Source: CAKSQF01 sp964568425 (GTDB lineage: Bacteria; Bacillota; Clostridia; Oscillospirales; CAG-272). Taken from it: a stretch of 17,368 nucleotides of DNA. The stretch's first letter is position 1. Each line of letters starts with the position of its first letter. The DNA lies in assembly GCA_964568425.1 (NCBI GenBank), contig CAZMPO010000027.1, positions 1 through 17,368 on the forward strand. Reading direction: 5' to 3'. This document shows, piece by piece, positions 1-6,637 of this stretch. The notes beneath the pieces are model-generated. The model was given only the letters and a program-made list of their open reading frames with translations. It did not search any database and was not told the origin of the DNA. The position numbers were made by a program, and so were the translations under genes.

Positions 1-38
1 TTTTTTGTAAATTTTTTTGTTTTTTGGTCTGTCTACTT

Positions 39-61
39 GACAGGGAGCACATTAACCTGTC
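39..61. repeat. Short inverted repeat downstream of the acetyltransferase gene
   Basis: GACAGG at 39-44 and CCTGTC at 56-61 can form a 6-bp stem with an 11-base loop. It lies beyond the stop codon of the minus-strand acetyltransferase gene. On the minus strand no clear U run follows, so it is a poor intrinsic terminator. The first 26 bases of the window are T-rich on the plus strand and otherwise empty. Confidence 0.25.
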
Positions 62-84
62 GTTTGAGAGTGCTTTTGTCACGC

Positions 85-717
85 TTATTCCTCGTCGATC
101 GGTATATCTATCTCAAAATCTCTGAAGAAGTACTTTTTGTCGTGCTCGCCGATCTCGCGCGCAACACGGCAGGGATTACCGAACGCAACGACGTTTGCCG
201 GGATGTCGCGCGTCACGATACTGCCTGCACCGATTACGGTGTTGTCTCCGATCGTAACACCCGGAAGAACTACCGAATTTGCTCCGATCCAGACATTGTT
301 TCCGATACGGACAGGCAGATTGTACTGCGCCTGCTTTACGCGGAGAAAGGGAAGTATTGGGTGACCCGCAGTTGCGATAACAACATTCGGTGCCAGCATT
401 ACACCGTCTCCGATAAAGATGTCGGTGTCGTCGACGAGCGTTAGATTGAAATTCGCGTAGACATTTTTGCCGAGATGCGTGTGAATGCCCCAATTGGCGT
501 GAAGCGGAGGTTCTATGTAACAGCCCTCACCGACCTCAGCAAACAGCCGCTTCATTATCTCGGCACGCTTTTCCTGATCGTGAGGTCTTGTTGCGTTGTA
601 GTCGTAGAGCACCTCGAGCGCGTCAAGTTGCGCCGCGGCGATCTCGCTGTCATTCGGGAAGTACACCTTCTGCCCGAGCATTCTTGCCTTGTTGTCAAGA
701 TCCTTGTAATAATCCAT
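85..717 (-). CDS. maa: Sugar O-acetyltransferase (maltose/galactoside acetyltransferase family)
   Basis: This is a 210-residue left-handed beta-helix acetyltransferase that would move an acetyl group from acetyl-CoA to a sugar hydroxyl in the cytoplasm. An N-terminal helical mac-type region (about residues 1-60) is followed by hexapeptide repeats (about 70-190) such as IGDGVMLAPNV, IGNNVWIGANSVVLPGV and IGDNTVIGAGSIV. The family's catalytic histidine is visible in TAGHP, about residue 119, and the C-terminal FGNPCRVAREI loop is typical. The length fits Maa/LacA proteins. The gene starts 20 bases after the transporter gene and is probably co-transcribed with it; a modest GAGAGGAT lies about 12 bases before the ATG. 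The family is secure. The true acceptor sugar (maltose, galactoside or other) cannot be read from the sequence, so the symbol is a family label. Confidence 0.9.
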   Translation of the reverse strand: MDYYKDLDNKARMLGQKVYFPNDSEIAAAQLDALEVLYDYNATRPHDQEKRAEIMKRLFAEVGEGCYIEPPLHANWGIHTHLGKNVYANFNLTLVDDTDIFIGDGVMLAPNVVIATAGHPILPFLRVKQAQYNLPVRIGNNVWIGANSVVLPGVTIGDNTVIGAGSIVTRDIPANVVAFGNPCRVAREIGEHDKKYFFRDFEIDIPIDEE

Positions 718-737
718 GTTTTTGTGTATCCTCTCTT

Positions 738-1940
738 TTATTTGCTTGTTTCTCTTCTTTTAATTGCATTTTTCAGCTTTTTTACCATAAAGCATGTGAG
801 CATTAATGTCGGAAAGACTATCGCCGCGAGTATGCCGTCACCGAGCCTTTCGGCACTGTTTTCGGATGCTATCCCGACAACAGATGGTCCAGCCATGCAA
901 CCTATGTCCCCTGCAAGTGCAAGTAGCGCGAACATAAGCGTTCCGCCTTGCGGATATCGCTCGCTTGCAAGACTGTATGTCCCGGGCCACATTACGGCAA
1001 CCGATACTCCGCACAGTCCGCACCCGATCAGCGATACCCACGGGATCGGGGACAGCGATGTCAAAAGATATGATATGACACAGAGCAGTGCGGATGCCGC
1101 GATGAGCCGCTCAAGCCCGAATTTCGGGATGAGCTTTGACATAGCCGCCCGCATCGTTCCCATCAGCACGGCAAAAAGGCACAGCCCGAGCAGATCGCCG
1201 AGCGTTTTGTTGACCGACAGCCCCGCCTCGACAAACGCAGACGCCCATTGGCTGACCGAATTTTCGGCAGCACCGGCGCATACCATTAAAATGATGAAGA
1301 ACAAAAATCCCTTTGTAAAGATGAACCGTCCCGAGCCGCCTTTGTTCTGTTCACCCTCGAGGCGATATATCGGAACGAACGCCAAATAGATCGAGTTGAA
1401 TGCAGGAACGATCGCCCATATGATCGCGAGAGGTCGCCAATTTTCGATTCCGCATATGGTAAAAAACAGTGTTGACAGCAGAACGACCGCAACCTGTCCC
1501 CAACAATATGTCGAATGCAAAATGCTCATCTGTACAGACTTGTTTTCGGTAGGGCATGCCTCGATCATAGGACTTACAAGAACTTCGATCAGTCCGCCGC
1601 CCGATGCGAGAAAAATGTATGCGATCAGGAGACCGAGAAAGCTGTTCTCAAAATACTCGGGCAGTGTGCCGAGCGAAACAAGCCCCACGACCGAAAAAAC
1701 ATGCGCAAGTATCAGTGACGCGCGATATCCGATCAGACCGACGATAGGCGTTGACAGCAGATCGATGCACATCTGAAGTGCGAAGTTGATCGATATGAGC
1801 AGTGATATCCTTTCAAGCGATATCCCGTAGGTTTGATTGATCGTCAAAAAAAGGAGCGGCGCGAGCGTGTTGTTGATCGCCTGCACCACATATCCGATAT
1901 AGCCCGATGTAAGCGTGAGTTTGTATGATAAATTTGCCAT
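738..1940 (-). CDS. Major facilitator superfamily transporter
   Basis: This 400-residue protein has about 12 hydrophobic segments arranged as two sets of six around a polar central stretch (about residues 195-210, RLEGEQNKGGSGR), as in MFS carriers. The second half shows a loop of the type GTMRAAMSKLIPKFG, resembling the MFS loop between helices. It would be a secondary transporter in the cytoplasmic membrane, perhaps for a sugar or related small molecule, but no substrate signature was recognised. The start is supported by GAAGGTGAAGG just upstream and by a promoter at 2016-2044. The gene precedes the sugar acetyltransferase in the same unit. One inferred scenario is uptake or export of a sugar whose acetylated form is made by the neighbour, as with LacY/LacA-type pairings. 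Confidence 0.85.
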   Translation of the reverse strand: MANLSYKLTLTSGYIGYVVQAINNTLAPLLFLTINQTYGISLERISLLISINFALQMCIDLLSTPIVGLIGYRASLILAHVFSVVGLVSLGTLPEYFENSFLGLLIAYIFLASGGGLIEVLVSPMIEACPTENKSVQMSILHSTYCWGQVAVVLLSTLFFTICGIENWRPLAIIWAIVPAFNSIYLAFVPIYRLEGEQNKGGSGRFIFTKGFLFFIILMVCAGAAENSVSQWASAFVEAGLSVNKTLGDLLGLCLFAVLMGTMRAAMSKLIPKFGLERLIAASALLCVISYLLTSLSPIPWVSLIGCGLCGVSVAVMWPGTYSLASERYPQGGTLMFALLALAGDIGCMAGPSVVGIASENSAERLGDGILAAIVFPTLMLTCFMVKKLKNAIKRRETSK

Positions 1941-1980
1941 TTGCCTTCACCTTCTTGTATCGTCTGCTTCCATTTTATGC

Positions 1981-2007
1981 AAAAAAGGATGCGCTTGACA
2001 TACGCCC
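1981..2007 (-). promoter_or_regulatory. Terminator-like hairpin in the transporter leader
   Basis: Read on the minus strand, GGGCG (2007-2003) can pair with CGC..CC (1993-1987), leaving a two-base bulge, and six U residues follow directly. It lies at the predicted 5' end of the transporter transcript, whose -10 box is at 2016-2021. It could act as an attenuator or as a 5' stabilising hairpin. The stem is short, so this is tentative. Confidence 0.3.
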
Positions 2008-2015
2008 ACTCTTAT

Positions 2016-2044
2016 ATTCTACCATATTTTTTTGCGTTTGTAAA
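2016..2044 (-). promoter_or_regulatory. Sigma-A promoter for the transporter/acetyltransferase unit
   Basis: On the minus strand, TTTACA (2044-2039) and TAGAAT (2021-2016) are separated by 17 bases, and TGG precedes the -10 as an extended element. Predicted RNA starts near 2009, about 70 bases before the transporter ATG. It is divergent from the hpf promoter, with the two -35 boxes about 90 bases apart. Confidence 0.65.
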
Positions 2045-2134
2045 TAGGTAAATCGAAATTTTATTAAATTTTGTCCCTTAAATTAGAACTTGTGAATATT
2101 TTATAAAAACTTCGTCAAAAAAGCATTTTTGGTA

Positions 2135-2163
2135 TTGACAATTAACAAAAAATATGCTATAAT
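2135..2163 (+). promoter_or_regulatory. Consensus sigma-A promoter of hpf
   Basis: TTGACA (2135-2140) and TATAAT (2158-2163) are separated by exactly 17 bases, with TGC before the -10 as an extended -10. Both hexamers are perfect consensus, predicting strong housekeeping transcription. No separate stress-sigma motif was noticed. Confidence 0.9.
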
Positions 2164-2170
2164 AAAACTG

Positions 2171-2180
2171 CCCGAAAGGG
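2171..2180 (+). other. GAAA-tetraloop mini-hairpin at the predicted 5' end of hpf mRNA
   Basis: CCC-GAAA-GGG begins about seven bases after the -10 box, so the transcript would start with or right next to a short stem closed by a GNRA tetraloop. Such 5'-terminal hairpins can protect mRNA from 5'-end-dependent decay; that role here is inference. Confidence 0.4.
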
Positions 2181-2204
2181 AAGACAAAGAAAGGCGGAAA
2201 TGTT

Positions 2205-2747
2205 ATGAAGATCACGATCAACACAAGAGGGATCGATGTCAGCGAATCCTTCAAGGCACACATCGAAAAGAAGCTTGCGAAATTCGATAAGTATTTTCGC
2301 GAAGAGGCGAGCGCAAAGGTCAAGGTGAGCAAAAAACCGAACCTCGAGACTGTCGAGCTTACCTTGATAAGCGGCGGCACGATCTTCAGATCCGAACAGT
2401 CGGACGAGACCGCAATGAATGCGCTTGACACCTGCGTGTACGCCATCGAGCGTCAGATACGCAAAAACAAGACCGCACTCGAGAAAAAGCTCCGTCAGGG
2501 AGTCTTTGTCAAAGGATCGGATGCGTATGCTCCCGTCTCGGACGACATCGAGGATGTCGACGAGGAGCAGGGAACGGTCGTTCGCGAAAAGAGCTTTAAG
2601 CTAAAGCCCATGTCGGTCGATGAGGCGATCATGCAGATGAATCTCCTCGAACACAACTTCTTCGTCTATGTTTCGGACAGAGACGGCAAGGTTAATGTCG
2701 TTTATAAACGAAGTGACGGCAATTACGGCAACATCTCTCCCGAATAA
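2205..2747 (+). CDS. hpf: Long-form ribosome hibernation promoting factor
   Basis: This 180-residue protein would bind the decoding centre of the 30S subunit and, through its C-terminal domain, join two 70S ribosomes into inactive 100S dimers in resting cells. The N-terminal S30AE-type domain (about 1-100) begins MKITINTRGIDVSE and contains KKLAKFDKYF. An acidic linker (about 100-125) leads to the dimerisation domain (about 130-178), recognisable from KLKPMSVDEAIMQMNLLEHNFFVY and the DGKVNVVYKRSDGNYGNI tail. Only long HPFs have both parts. AAAGGCGG lies about seven bases before the ATG. The gene is monocistronic: a consensus promoter is upstream and a terminator follows at 2765. Confidence 0.97.
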   Translation: MKITINTRGIDVSESFKAHIEKKLAKFDKYFREEASAKVKVSKKPNLETVELTLISGGTIFRSEQSDETAMNALDTCVYAIERQIRKNKTALEKKLRQGVFVKGSDAYAPVSDDIEDVDEEQGTVVREKSFKLKPMSVDEAIMQMNLLEHNFFVYVSDRDGKVNVVYKRSDGNYGNISPE

Positions 2748-2764
2748 ATTTGAATGATCATTCC

Positions 2765-2799
2765 GATCGGCGCATCCGTTGTGGGTGCGTCGATCTTTT
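2765..2799 (+). terminator. Intrinsic terminator of hpf
   Basis: GATCGGCGCATCC (2765-2777) pairs over 13 positions, including G-U pairs, with 2783-2795, leaving a five-base loop, and TTTT follows. It lies 18 bases after the hpf stop. Confidence 0.75.
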
Positions 2800-2847
2800 C
2801 GATATAACGGCATATATTAAATTTGTGTTAACAATATCGAATAAACA

Positions 2848-2875
2848 TTGACTTTTTTGAAAATAGGTGTATAAT
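2848..2875 (+). promoter_or_regulatory. Sigma-A promoter of the metallophosphoesterase gene
   Basis: TTGACT (2848-2853) and TATAAT (2870-2875) are separated by 16 bases. Predicted transcription starts near 2882, leaving a leader of about 95 bases before the ATG at 2976. Confidence 0.75.
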
Positions 2876-2885
2876 TCAGACAAAT

Positions 2886-2946
2886 GTGCAAATTCTGCAC
2901 AAGATCGGTAGCTTGCAAAAAGCGGTCGGCATGTCCGCTTCTTTTT
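2886..2946 (+). promoter_or_regulatory. Two hairpins in the metallophosphoesterase leader
   Basis: GTGCA/TGCAC (2886-2900) forms a 5-bp stem right after the predicted RNA start. A second stem, AAGCGG (2920-2925) with CCGCTT (2935-2940), is followed by CTTTTT and so resembles a short terminator inside the leader. TTGCAAA (2913-2919) could also pair with TTTGTAA (2944-2950), enclosing that stem. I did not recognise any known riboswitch consensus. Attenuation is possible but unproven. Confidence 0.35.
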
Positions 2947-2975
2947 GTAAAAACAACTCTCAGGAGGGAAAACCA

Positions 2976-5042
2976 ATGAAAAAATTCACACTTACGGGAC
3001 TGCTCTCGCTCATGCTCGTGCTCACGCTTCTTTGCCCGATGCTCGCATCCTGTGCCGGGGACGGCTCGACAATAACGACCGCTTCGAGCACGACAGCAAA
3101 TGCAGGTACCACTCAAACACCGTCGGCAACTACGACGACTTCCGCATCGCCGAGTACCGTTCCCACGACAGTAGGCGGCGATACTCTTGCCGATTTCGCG
3201 GTCATCAGCGACGTACATATCGGCAGAACGGGTCTTGAAACAGATCCGAGCGTAAAATTTGCCAATGCGCTCAAAAAGATCAACAGTACGCTGACTCTTC
3301 CCGACGCCATTCTTATTGTCGGCGACCTTACCGAGCACGGCTATGAGTCCGAGTATAAAAAATTCAACTCGGTACTTAATAAAAATAAGCTTGACGGAAC
3401 GATCGTAAGCTCTGTTATGGGCAATCACGAGTACTATAACGGCTTGTCAGAGAAGGCAGCAAGAGATCTTTATGTCGAGCAGCGCGGCGATCTCCACAGC
3501 GATATCGTTGTCGGCGGCGTTCACATGATCGGCATTTCACTCTATTCCGCAAGCGGCAACTATAAGCAGGAGACCGCTTATCTCTGCGAGCGTGTAAGAG
3601 CCGCCGCCGCAGAAGATCCCAACATGCCCATTATCGTTTACGCTCACATGGGATTCAGCGATGTTTACGACGATGAGCCCACTCAGTTTACCAAGTCTCT
3701 TGACTCTCTTCTCGAGGAGTACCCTCAGATCATATCCTTCTCGGGACATATGCACTATGCACTCAGCGATCCGAGAATGATCCTTCAAAATAAGATAACC
3801 ACCGTTCAGACCTCGACTGTCGGCTCTAACTATTGGAACTACAGCTACATGGATCCCCTTATCACCGAAAACGGCAGCAACGCATCTCAGGGACTTTTCG
3901 TATCGGTAAGCAAGGACAAAGTCGTAACGATCACTCGCTATGACTTCACAAATGATAAAGAAGTCGGTCAAAAGTGGGTCATCAATACTCCCGAGATCGT
4001 CAAGTCAAAGGGCAACTTCACATATACCGAGGCAGGACGCAAGAAGATCGCGGCAGCTCCCGCGTTCGCAAAAGAGGCAGTAATGACCGTCAGCAACCTT
4101 ACAAGCTTCTCGGCGACAGTCACGGCTCCCGTTGCGACCATCACTGATGAGGTCAGCGACAACTGCATCATCGGCTATCGCTTTACCGTTACCGATAAAG
4201 AGAGCGGCGAGCAGACATTCAGCAAGTATGTTCTCAACGATTGGCAGGAGTGCTCGGCACCGAAGACCGAGTTGACAATAGATGTAGGCGGCATGTCTCC
4301 CGAAAGAACATATGTTGTTTCGGTCGTTGCAGAGAGTGCGTGGGATAAAGTATCCGAGCCTCTTTCGCTTGAGGTTACGACCACTGCCATCTCGGGTGAT
4401 GTCACGATTCCGGATGCTCTGTTCAGCGTTGACTTTGCAAGCGGCAGTATCGATGATACCGTTAAGGGTATTACGGCAAAGGCGTATGGTGCACCCGAGA
4501 TCAAGAACGGTTACGCCATCCTTAATAATAACAGCTCCTACGGTTACGCTCTCGGTGACAACTTCTACGGCACTGTCAAGGACAAATTTGCTCTCGAGAC
4601 CGTAATGTACATCGATTCGGATCTGTCATATTTCTCAAGTTACTGTACACCCATCGGAAACGCCCAGTTTGCCGGATTTGATATTTGCATATACAGAGAC
4701 GGCAGCTTGACATTTGATGTAAATATCGGCGGCTCTTATGTTACCGCGACAGCAAACAATGTAGCTCTCGGAAAATGGATTCACATCGTCGCAAGCTATG
4801 ACGGCTCGCAACTTACGATCTACATCGACGGCAGACTCGCCGCAACTCAGAATTGCACGGGCAACGTCAACCACGTTACGGGCGATAAGAAGGTCCTTTA
4901 TATCGGATCGGATGTCGGAGAGGGTGGTGCTCCCGAGGCATTCGCCAATGTCAAGATTGCATCCGTAAAGCTTTACGGCGCCGGACTTGATGCAAATCAA
5001 GCGGCAGACCTCAACTCCAAAATAACCCTTCCGAAGGATTAA
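2976..5042 (+). CDS. Secreted metallophosphoesterase lipoprotein with C-terminal sugar-binding-like domain
   Basis: The 688-residue product would be a lipid-anchored phosphoesterase on the outer face of the membrane. A signal peptide ends in the lipobox LASC with the lipidated Cys at about residue 26, followed by a Ser/Thr-rich linker to about 65. The calcineurin-like phosphoesterase domain (about 68-330) carries the metal-binding set: ISDVHIG (D-x-H), VGDLTEHG (GD), MGNHEYY (GNHE), YAHMG and SGHMHYA (GHxH). A fibronectin-III-like region (about 365-475) and a LamG/concanavalin-like domain (about 485-685, with the DGSQLTIYIDGRLAATQ signature) follow. The start at 2976 is chosen because AGGAGGG lies seven bases upstream and the signal peptide begins there; an in-frame ATG at 2886 sits inside the leader and lacks a ribosome site. 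Substrate is unknown: sugar phosphate, nucleotide or phospholipid head group are all possible. Confidence 0.9.
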   Translation: MKKFTLTGLLSLMLVLTLLCPMLASCAGDGSTITTASSTTANAGTTQTPSATTTTSASPSTVPTTVGGDTLADFAVISDVHIGRTGLETDPSVKFANALKKINSTLTLPDAILIVGDLTEHGYESEYKKFNSVLNKNKLDGTIVSSVMGNHEYYNGLSEKAARDLYVEQRGDLHSDIVVGGVHMIGISLYSASGNYKQETAYLCERVRAAAAEDPNMPIIVYAHMGFSDVYDDEPTQFTKSLDSLLEEYPQIISFSGHMHYALSDPRMILQNKITTVQTSTVGSNYWNYSYMDPLITENGSNASQGLFVSVSKDKVVTITRYDFTNDKEVGQKWVINTPEIVKSKGNFTYTEAGRKKIAAAPAFAKEAVMTVSNLTSFSATVTAPVATITDEVSDNCIIGYRFTVTDKESGEQTFSKYVLNDWQECSAPKTELTIDVGGMSPERTYVVSVVAESAWDKVSEPLSLEVTTTAISGDVTIPDALFSVDFASGSIDDTVKGITAKAYGAPEIKNGYAILNNNSSYGYALGDNFYGTVKDKFALETVMYIDSDLSYFSSYCTPIGNAQFAGFDICIYRDGSLTFDVNIGGSYVTATANNVALGKWIHIVASYDGSQLTIYIDGRLAATQNCTGNVNHVTGDKKVLYIGSDVGEGGAPEAFANVKIASVKLYGAGLDANQAADLNSKITLPKD

Positions 5043-5058
5043 CTAATAGATCTGTCAA

Positions 5059-5095
5059 TTCCTCCCCTTTGACTTTGTCATAGGGGAGGAACTTT
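5059..5095 (+). terminator. Intrinsic terminator after the metallophosphoesterase gene
   Basis: TTCCTCCCC (5059-5067) pairs perfectly with GGGGAGGAA (5083-5091). The loop contains a further TGAC/GTCA stem. Only a short, interrupted T run (CTTTCG) follows, so termination may be incomplete. Confidence 0.7.
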
Positions 5096-5137
5096 CGATA
5101 AAAAATGAAAAAAGTTTTGAAAATTTACTTTATATAC

Positions 5138-5166
5138 TTGAAAATATCGACAAAATGTGCTATAGT
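5138..5166 (+). promoter_or_regulatory. Sigma-A promoter of the nine-gene operon
   Basis: TTGAAA (5138-5143) and TATAGT (5161-5166) are 17 bases apart, and TGC precedes the -10 as an extended element. It is the only convincing promoter seen between 5043 and 14528 in the gaps between genes. Confidence 0.75.
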
Positions 5167-5180
5167 AAGGTGCTAAAATA

Positions 5181-5197
5181 AAATGTCGATCACATTT
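5181..5197 (+). repeat. Inverted repeat in the operon leader
   Basis: AAATGT (5181-5186) and ACATTT (5192-5197) are separated by five bases, just downstream of the predicted RNA start and just before the GGGAGG ribosome site (5201-5206). It could be an operator or a weak leader hairpin; six A/T-rich pairs may also be chance. Confidence 0.3.
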
Positions 5198-5217
5198 GAT
5201 GGGAGGCTTGGATTTTT

Positions 5218-5910
5218 ATGGATACCGTTGTTTTGATTCCGGCTTATAAGCCCGATCACGCACTTGTTAAGACAGTCGTAGAACTTTACTCACTTGGTTA
5301 CAGATTGGTAGTTGTCGATGACGGAGGCGGAGAGGCATATGACCCTGTTTTCGCACTCGTTTCGCGTTTTGCCGTAATACTGCGTAAAAAGCAGAATCAC
5401 GGTAAAGGCGCGGCTCTGAAAAGCGGATTTGGCTATATTCAGAAGAATATGCCCGATGCTCGCTATGTAATAACCGCCGACGCCGACGGTCAACATAAAC
5501 CTGCCGACATTGCCAAGGTCGATGCCGCACTCCATGAAGGGGACTCTTTCGTTATCGGTTCGCGTGAATTTGTCGGAGACGTTCCCGCACGCTCGCTGAT
5601 CGGAAACAAGATAACCTGCGCCGTATTTGCCGCAGTCAGCCATGTCAAGGTCGGCGATACACAAACAGGTCTGCGTGGATTTTCATCCGACCTTCTTTCT
5701 TGGCTCTGCGATGTCCCCGGTTATCGCTACGAATATGAGATGAACATGCTTCTTGACGGCGCAAAACGAGAGATCCCGATTCGCGAGGTCACGATAGAGA
5801 CCGTATATGAAAACGGAAACAGCTCATCGCACTTTGATCCGTTTAAGGATTCTGCAAGGATATATAAATGCATATTCTCGTATGCATTCGGTAAAAATTC
5901 CGGGAAATAA
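5218..5910 (+). CDS. Family 2 glycosyltransferase, polyprenyl-phosphate sugar synthase-like
   Basis: This 230-residue GT-A fold enzyme would transfer a sugar from a nucleotide donor, most likely to a polyprenyl phosphate on the inner membrane face. It shows the N-terminal VLIPAYKP strand, the nucleotide-binding VVVDDGGG (about 33-40), NHGKGAALKSGF (about 61-72) and the metal-binding ADADGQH (about 84-90). GDTQTGLRGF (about 147-156) is the acceptor-side motif common to the Dpm1/DPG synthase and CsbB groups. Unlike CsbB it ends without transmembrane helices, so it is of the soluble or peripheral type. GGGAGG precedes the ATG by 11 bases. It opens the operon and, with the YfhO-like protein further down, could form a donor-synthesis plus transfer pair. 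Donor and acceptor remain unknown. Confidence 0.88.
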   Translation: MDTVVLIPAYKPDHALVKTVVELYSLGYRLVVVDDGGGEAYDPVFALVSRFAVILRKKQNHGKGAALKSGFGYIQKNMPDARYVITADADGQHKPADIAKVDAALHEGDSFVIGSREFVGDVPARSLIGNKITCAVFAAVSHVKVGDTQTGLRGFSSDLLSWLCDVPGYRYEYEMNMLLDGAKREIPIREVTIETVYENGNSSSHFDPFKDSARIYKCIFSYAFGKNSGK

Positions 5911-5929
5911 CATAAATATGTGAGGGCTT

Positions 5930-6607
5930 ATGCTGACGATTGAAGACGAGCACGATATATTGGAGCAGGGTTACCCGATAATTGTACCTCTGCTGATCGA
6001 TGAGTATGACGGTGACTTCGAGATCGAGGCATACAGCGAGATCGCCGATATCGCCGAAGAATTTCACTCGCTCTTTTTTGGGCATTTTTTCTCTAAAAGA
6101 GCCATAGATTGGCTCGATGCAAAACTGCGCCCATATGTCGAGAACAAGGGCTATTTGCGCGAGTGTACCGGAAAGTACAGATGGTACGACCGCTTCGAGG
6201 CAAGGGAATCCGATCGACTTGCACATAACAGAATACTCGATTCCACACATATGCTCGACGCAGGCGACTATGAACTGCTCGTATCATTTTCGCTTGCCGA
6301 GCAGCTTGAAAAGGGACTTCCGACATTCGTCACGCTCGACGGTGATAAGATCGTTTCGATAGCGACGGTCAATGAGCACGCGGATGACCAAAAAATGCTT
6401 GAGATAACAGTCGAGACCGCACCTTCGTATAGGGGAAACGGATACGCACTCTCGAACACCGTTGCCCTTGCCGAGTATTTGATCGAGCAGGGCTATTTTG
6501 TGACTTACGCCTGCTCAAGATATAACCGTTCGTCGAGAGGGCTCGCCCGAAAGGCGGGCTTTGAAGACGCGGGCAGATTTTATGCTTATACGGCGTATAA
6601 ACTTTGA
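5930..6607 (+). CDS. GNAT family N-acetyltransferase
   Basis: The 225-residue protein has a poorly characterised N-terminal half (about 1-110, rich in acidic and aromatic residues) and a C-terminal GCN5-related domain. The acetyl-CoA site is seen in EITVETAPSYRGNGYALS (about 158-175), with the R/Q-x-x-G-x-G/A core RGNGYA. NRSSRGLARKAGFEDAGRFYAY (about 199-220) is the usual closing helix-strand of the fold. The arrangement resembles two-part GNAT proteins of the GNAT_acetyltran type. The acceptor amine is unknown. It lies 19 bases after the glycosyltransferase gene and 30 bases before rqcH, so co-transcription is likely; GTGAGG sits a few bases before the ATG. Confidence 0.82.
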   Translation: MLTIEDEHDILEQGYPIIVPLLIDEYDGDFEIEAYSEIADIAEEFHSLFFGHFFSKRAIDWLDAKLRPYVENKGYLRECTGKYRWYDRFEARESDRLAHNRILDSTHMLDAGDYELLVSFSLAEQLEKGLPTFVTLDGDKIVSIATVNEHADDQKMLEITVETAPSYRGNGYALSNTVALAEYLIEQGYFVTYACSRYNRSSRGLARKAGFEDAGRFYAYTAYKL

Positions 6608-6637
6608 TGTTTTTTTGACTTAAGAAAGGGAAAGATC

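Noticed and set aside
475..1389. Long open frame on the plus strand, 304 codons
   Set aside because: It runs antisense through the acetyltransferase and transporter genes, has no ribosome site and encodes a low-complexity Ser/Pro-rich product.
1995..2020. TTGACA on the plus strand as a second promoter towards hpf
   Set aside because: No -10 box lies at proper spacing, and a perfect promoter exists closer to hpf.
2886..2975. Upstream ATG that would lengthen the metallophosphoesterase by 30 residues
   Set aside because: It lies about four bases after the predicted RNA start, has no ribosome site and would put a polar stretch before the signal peptide.
2881..2975. Riboswitch (cyclic di-GMP or other known class) in the metallophosphoesterase leader
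   Set aside because: The conserved core motifs of the classes I know were not found; only simple hairpins are visible.
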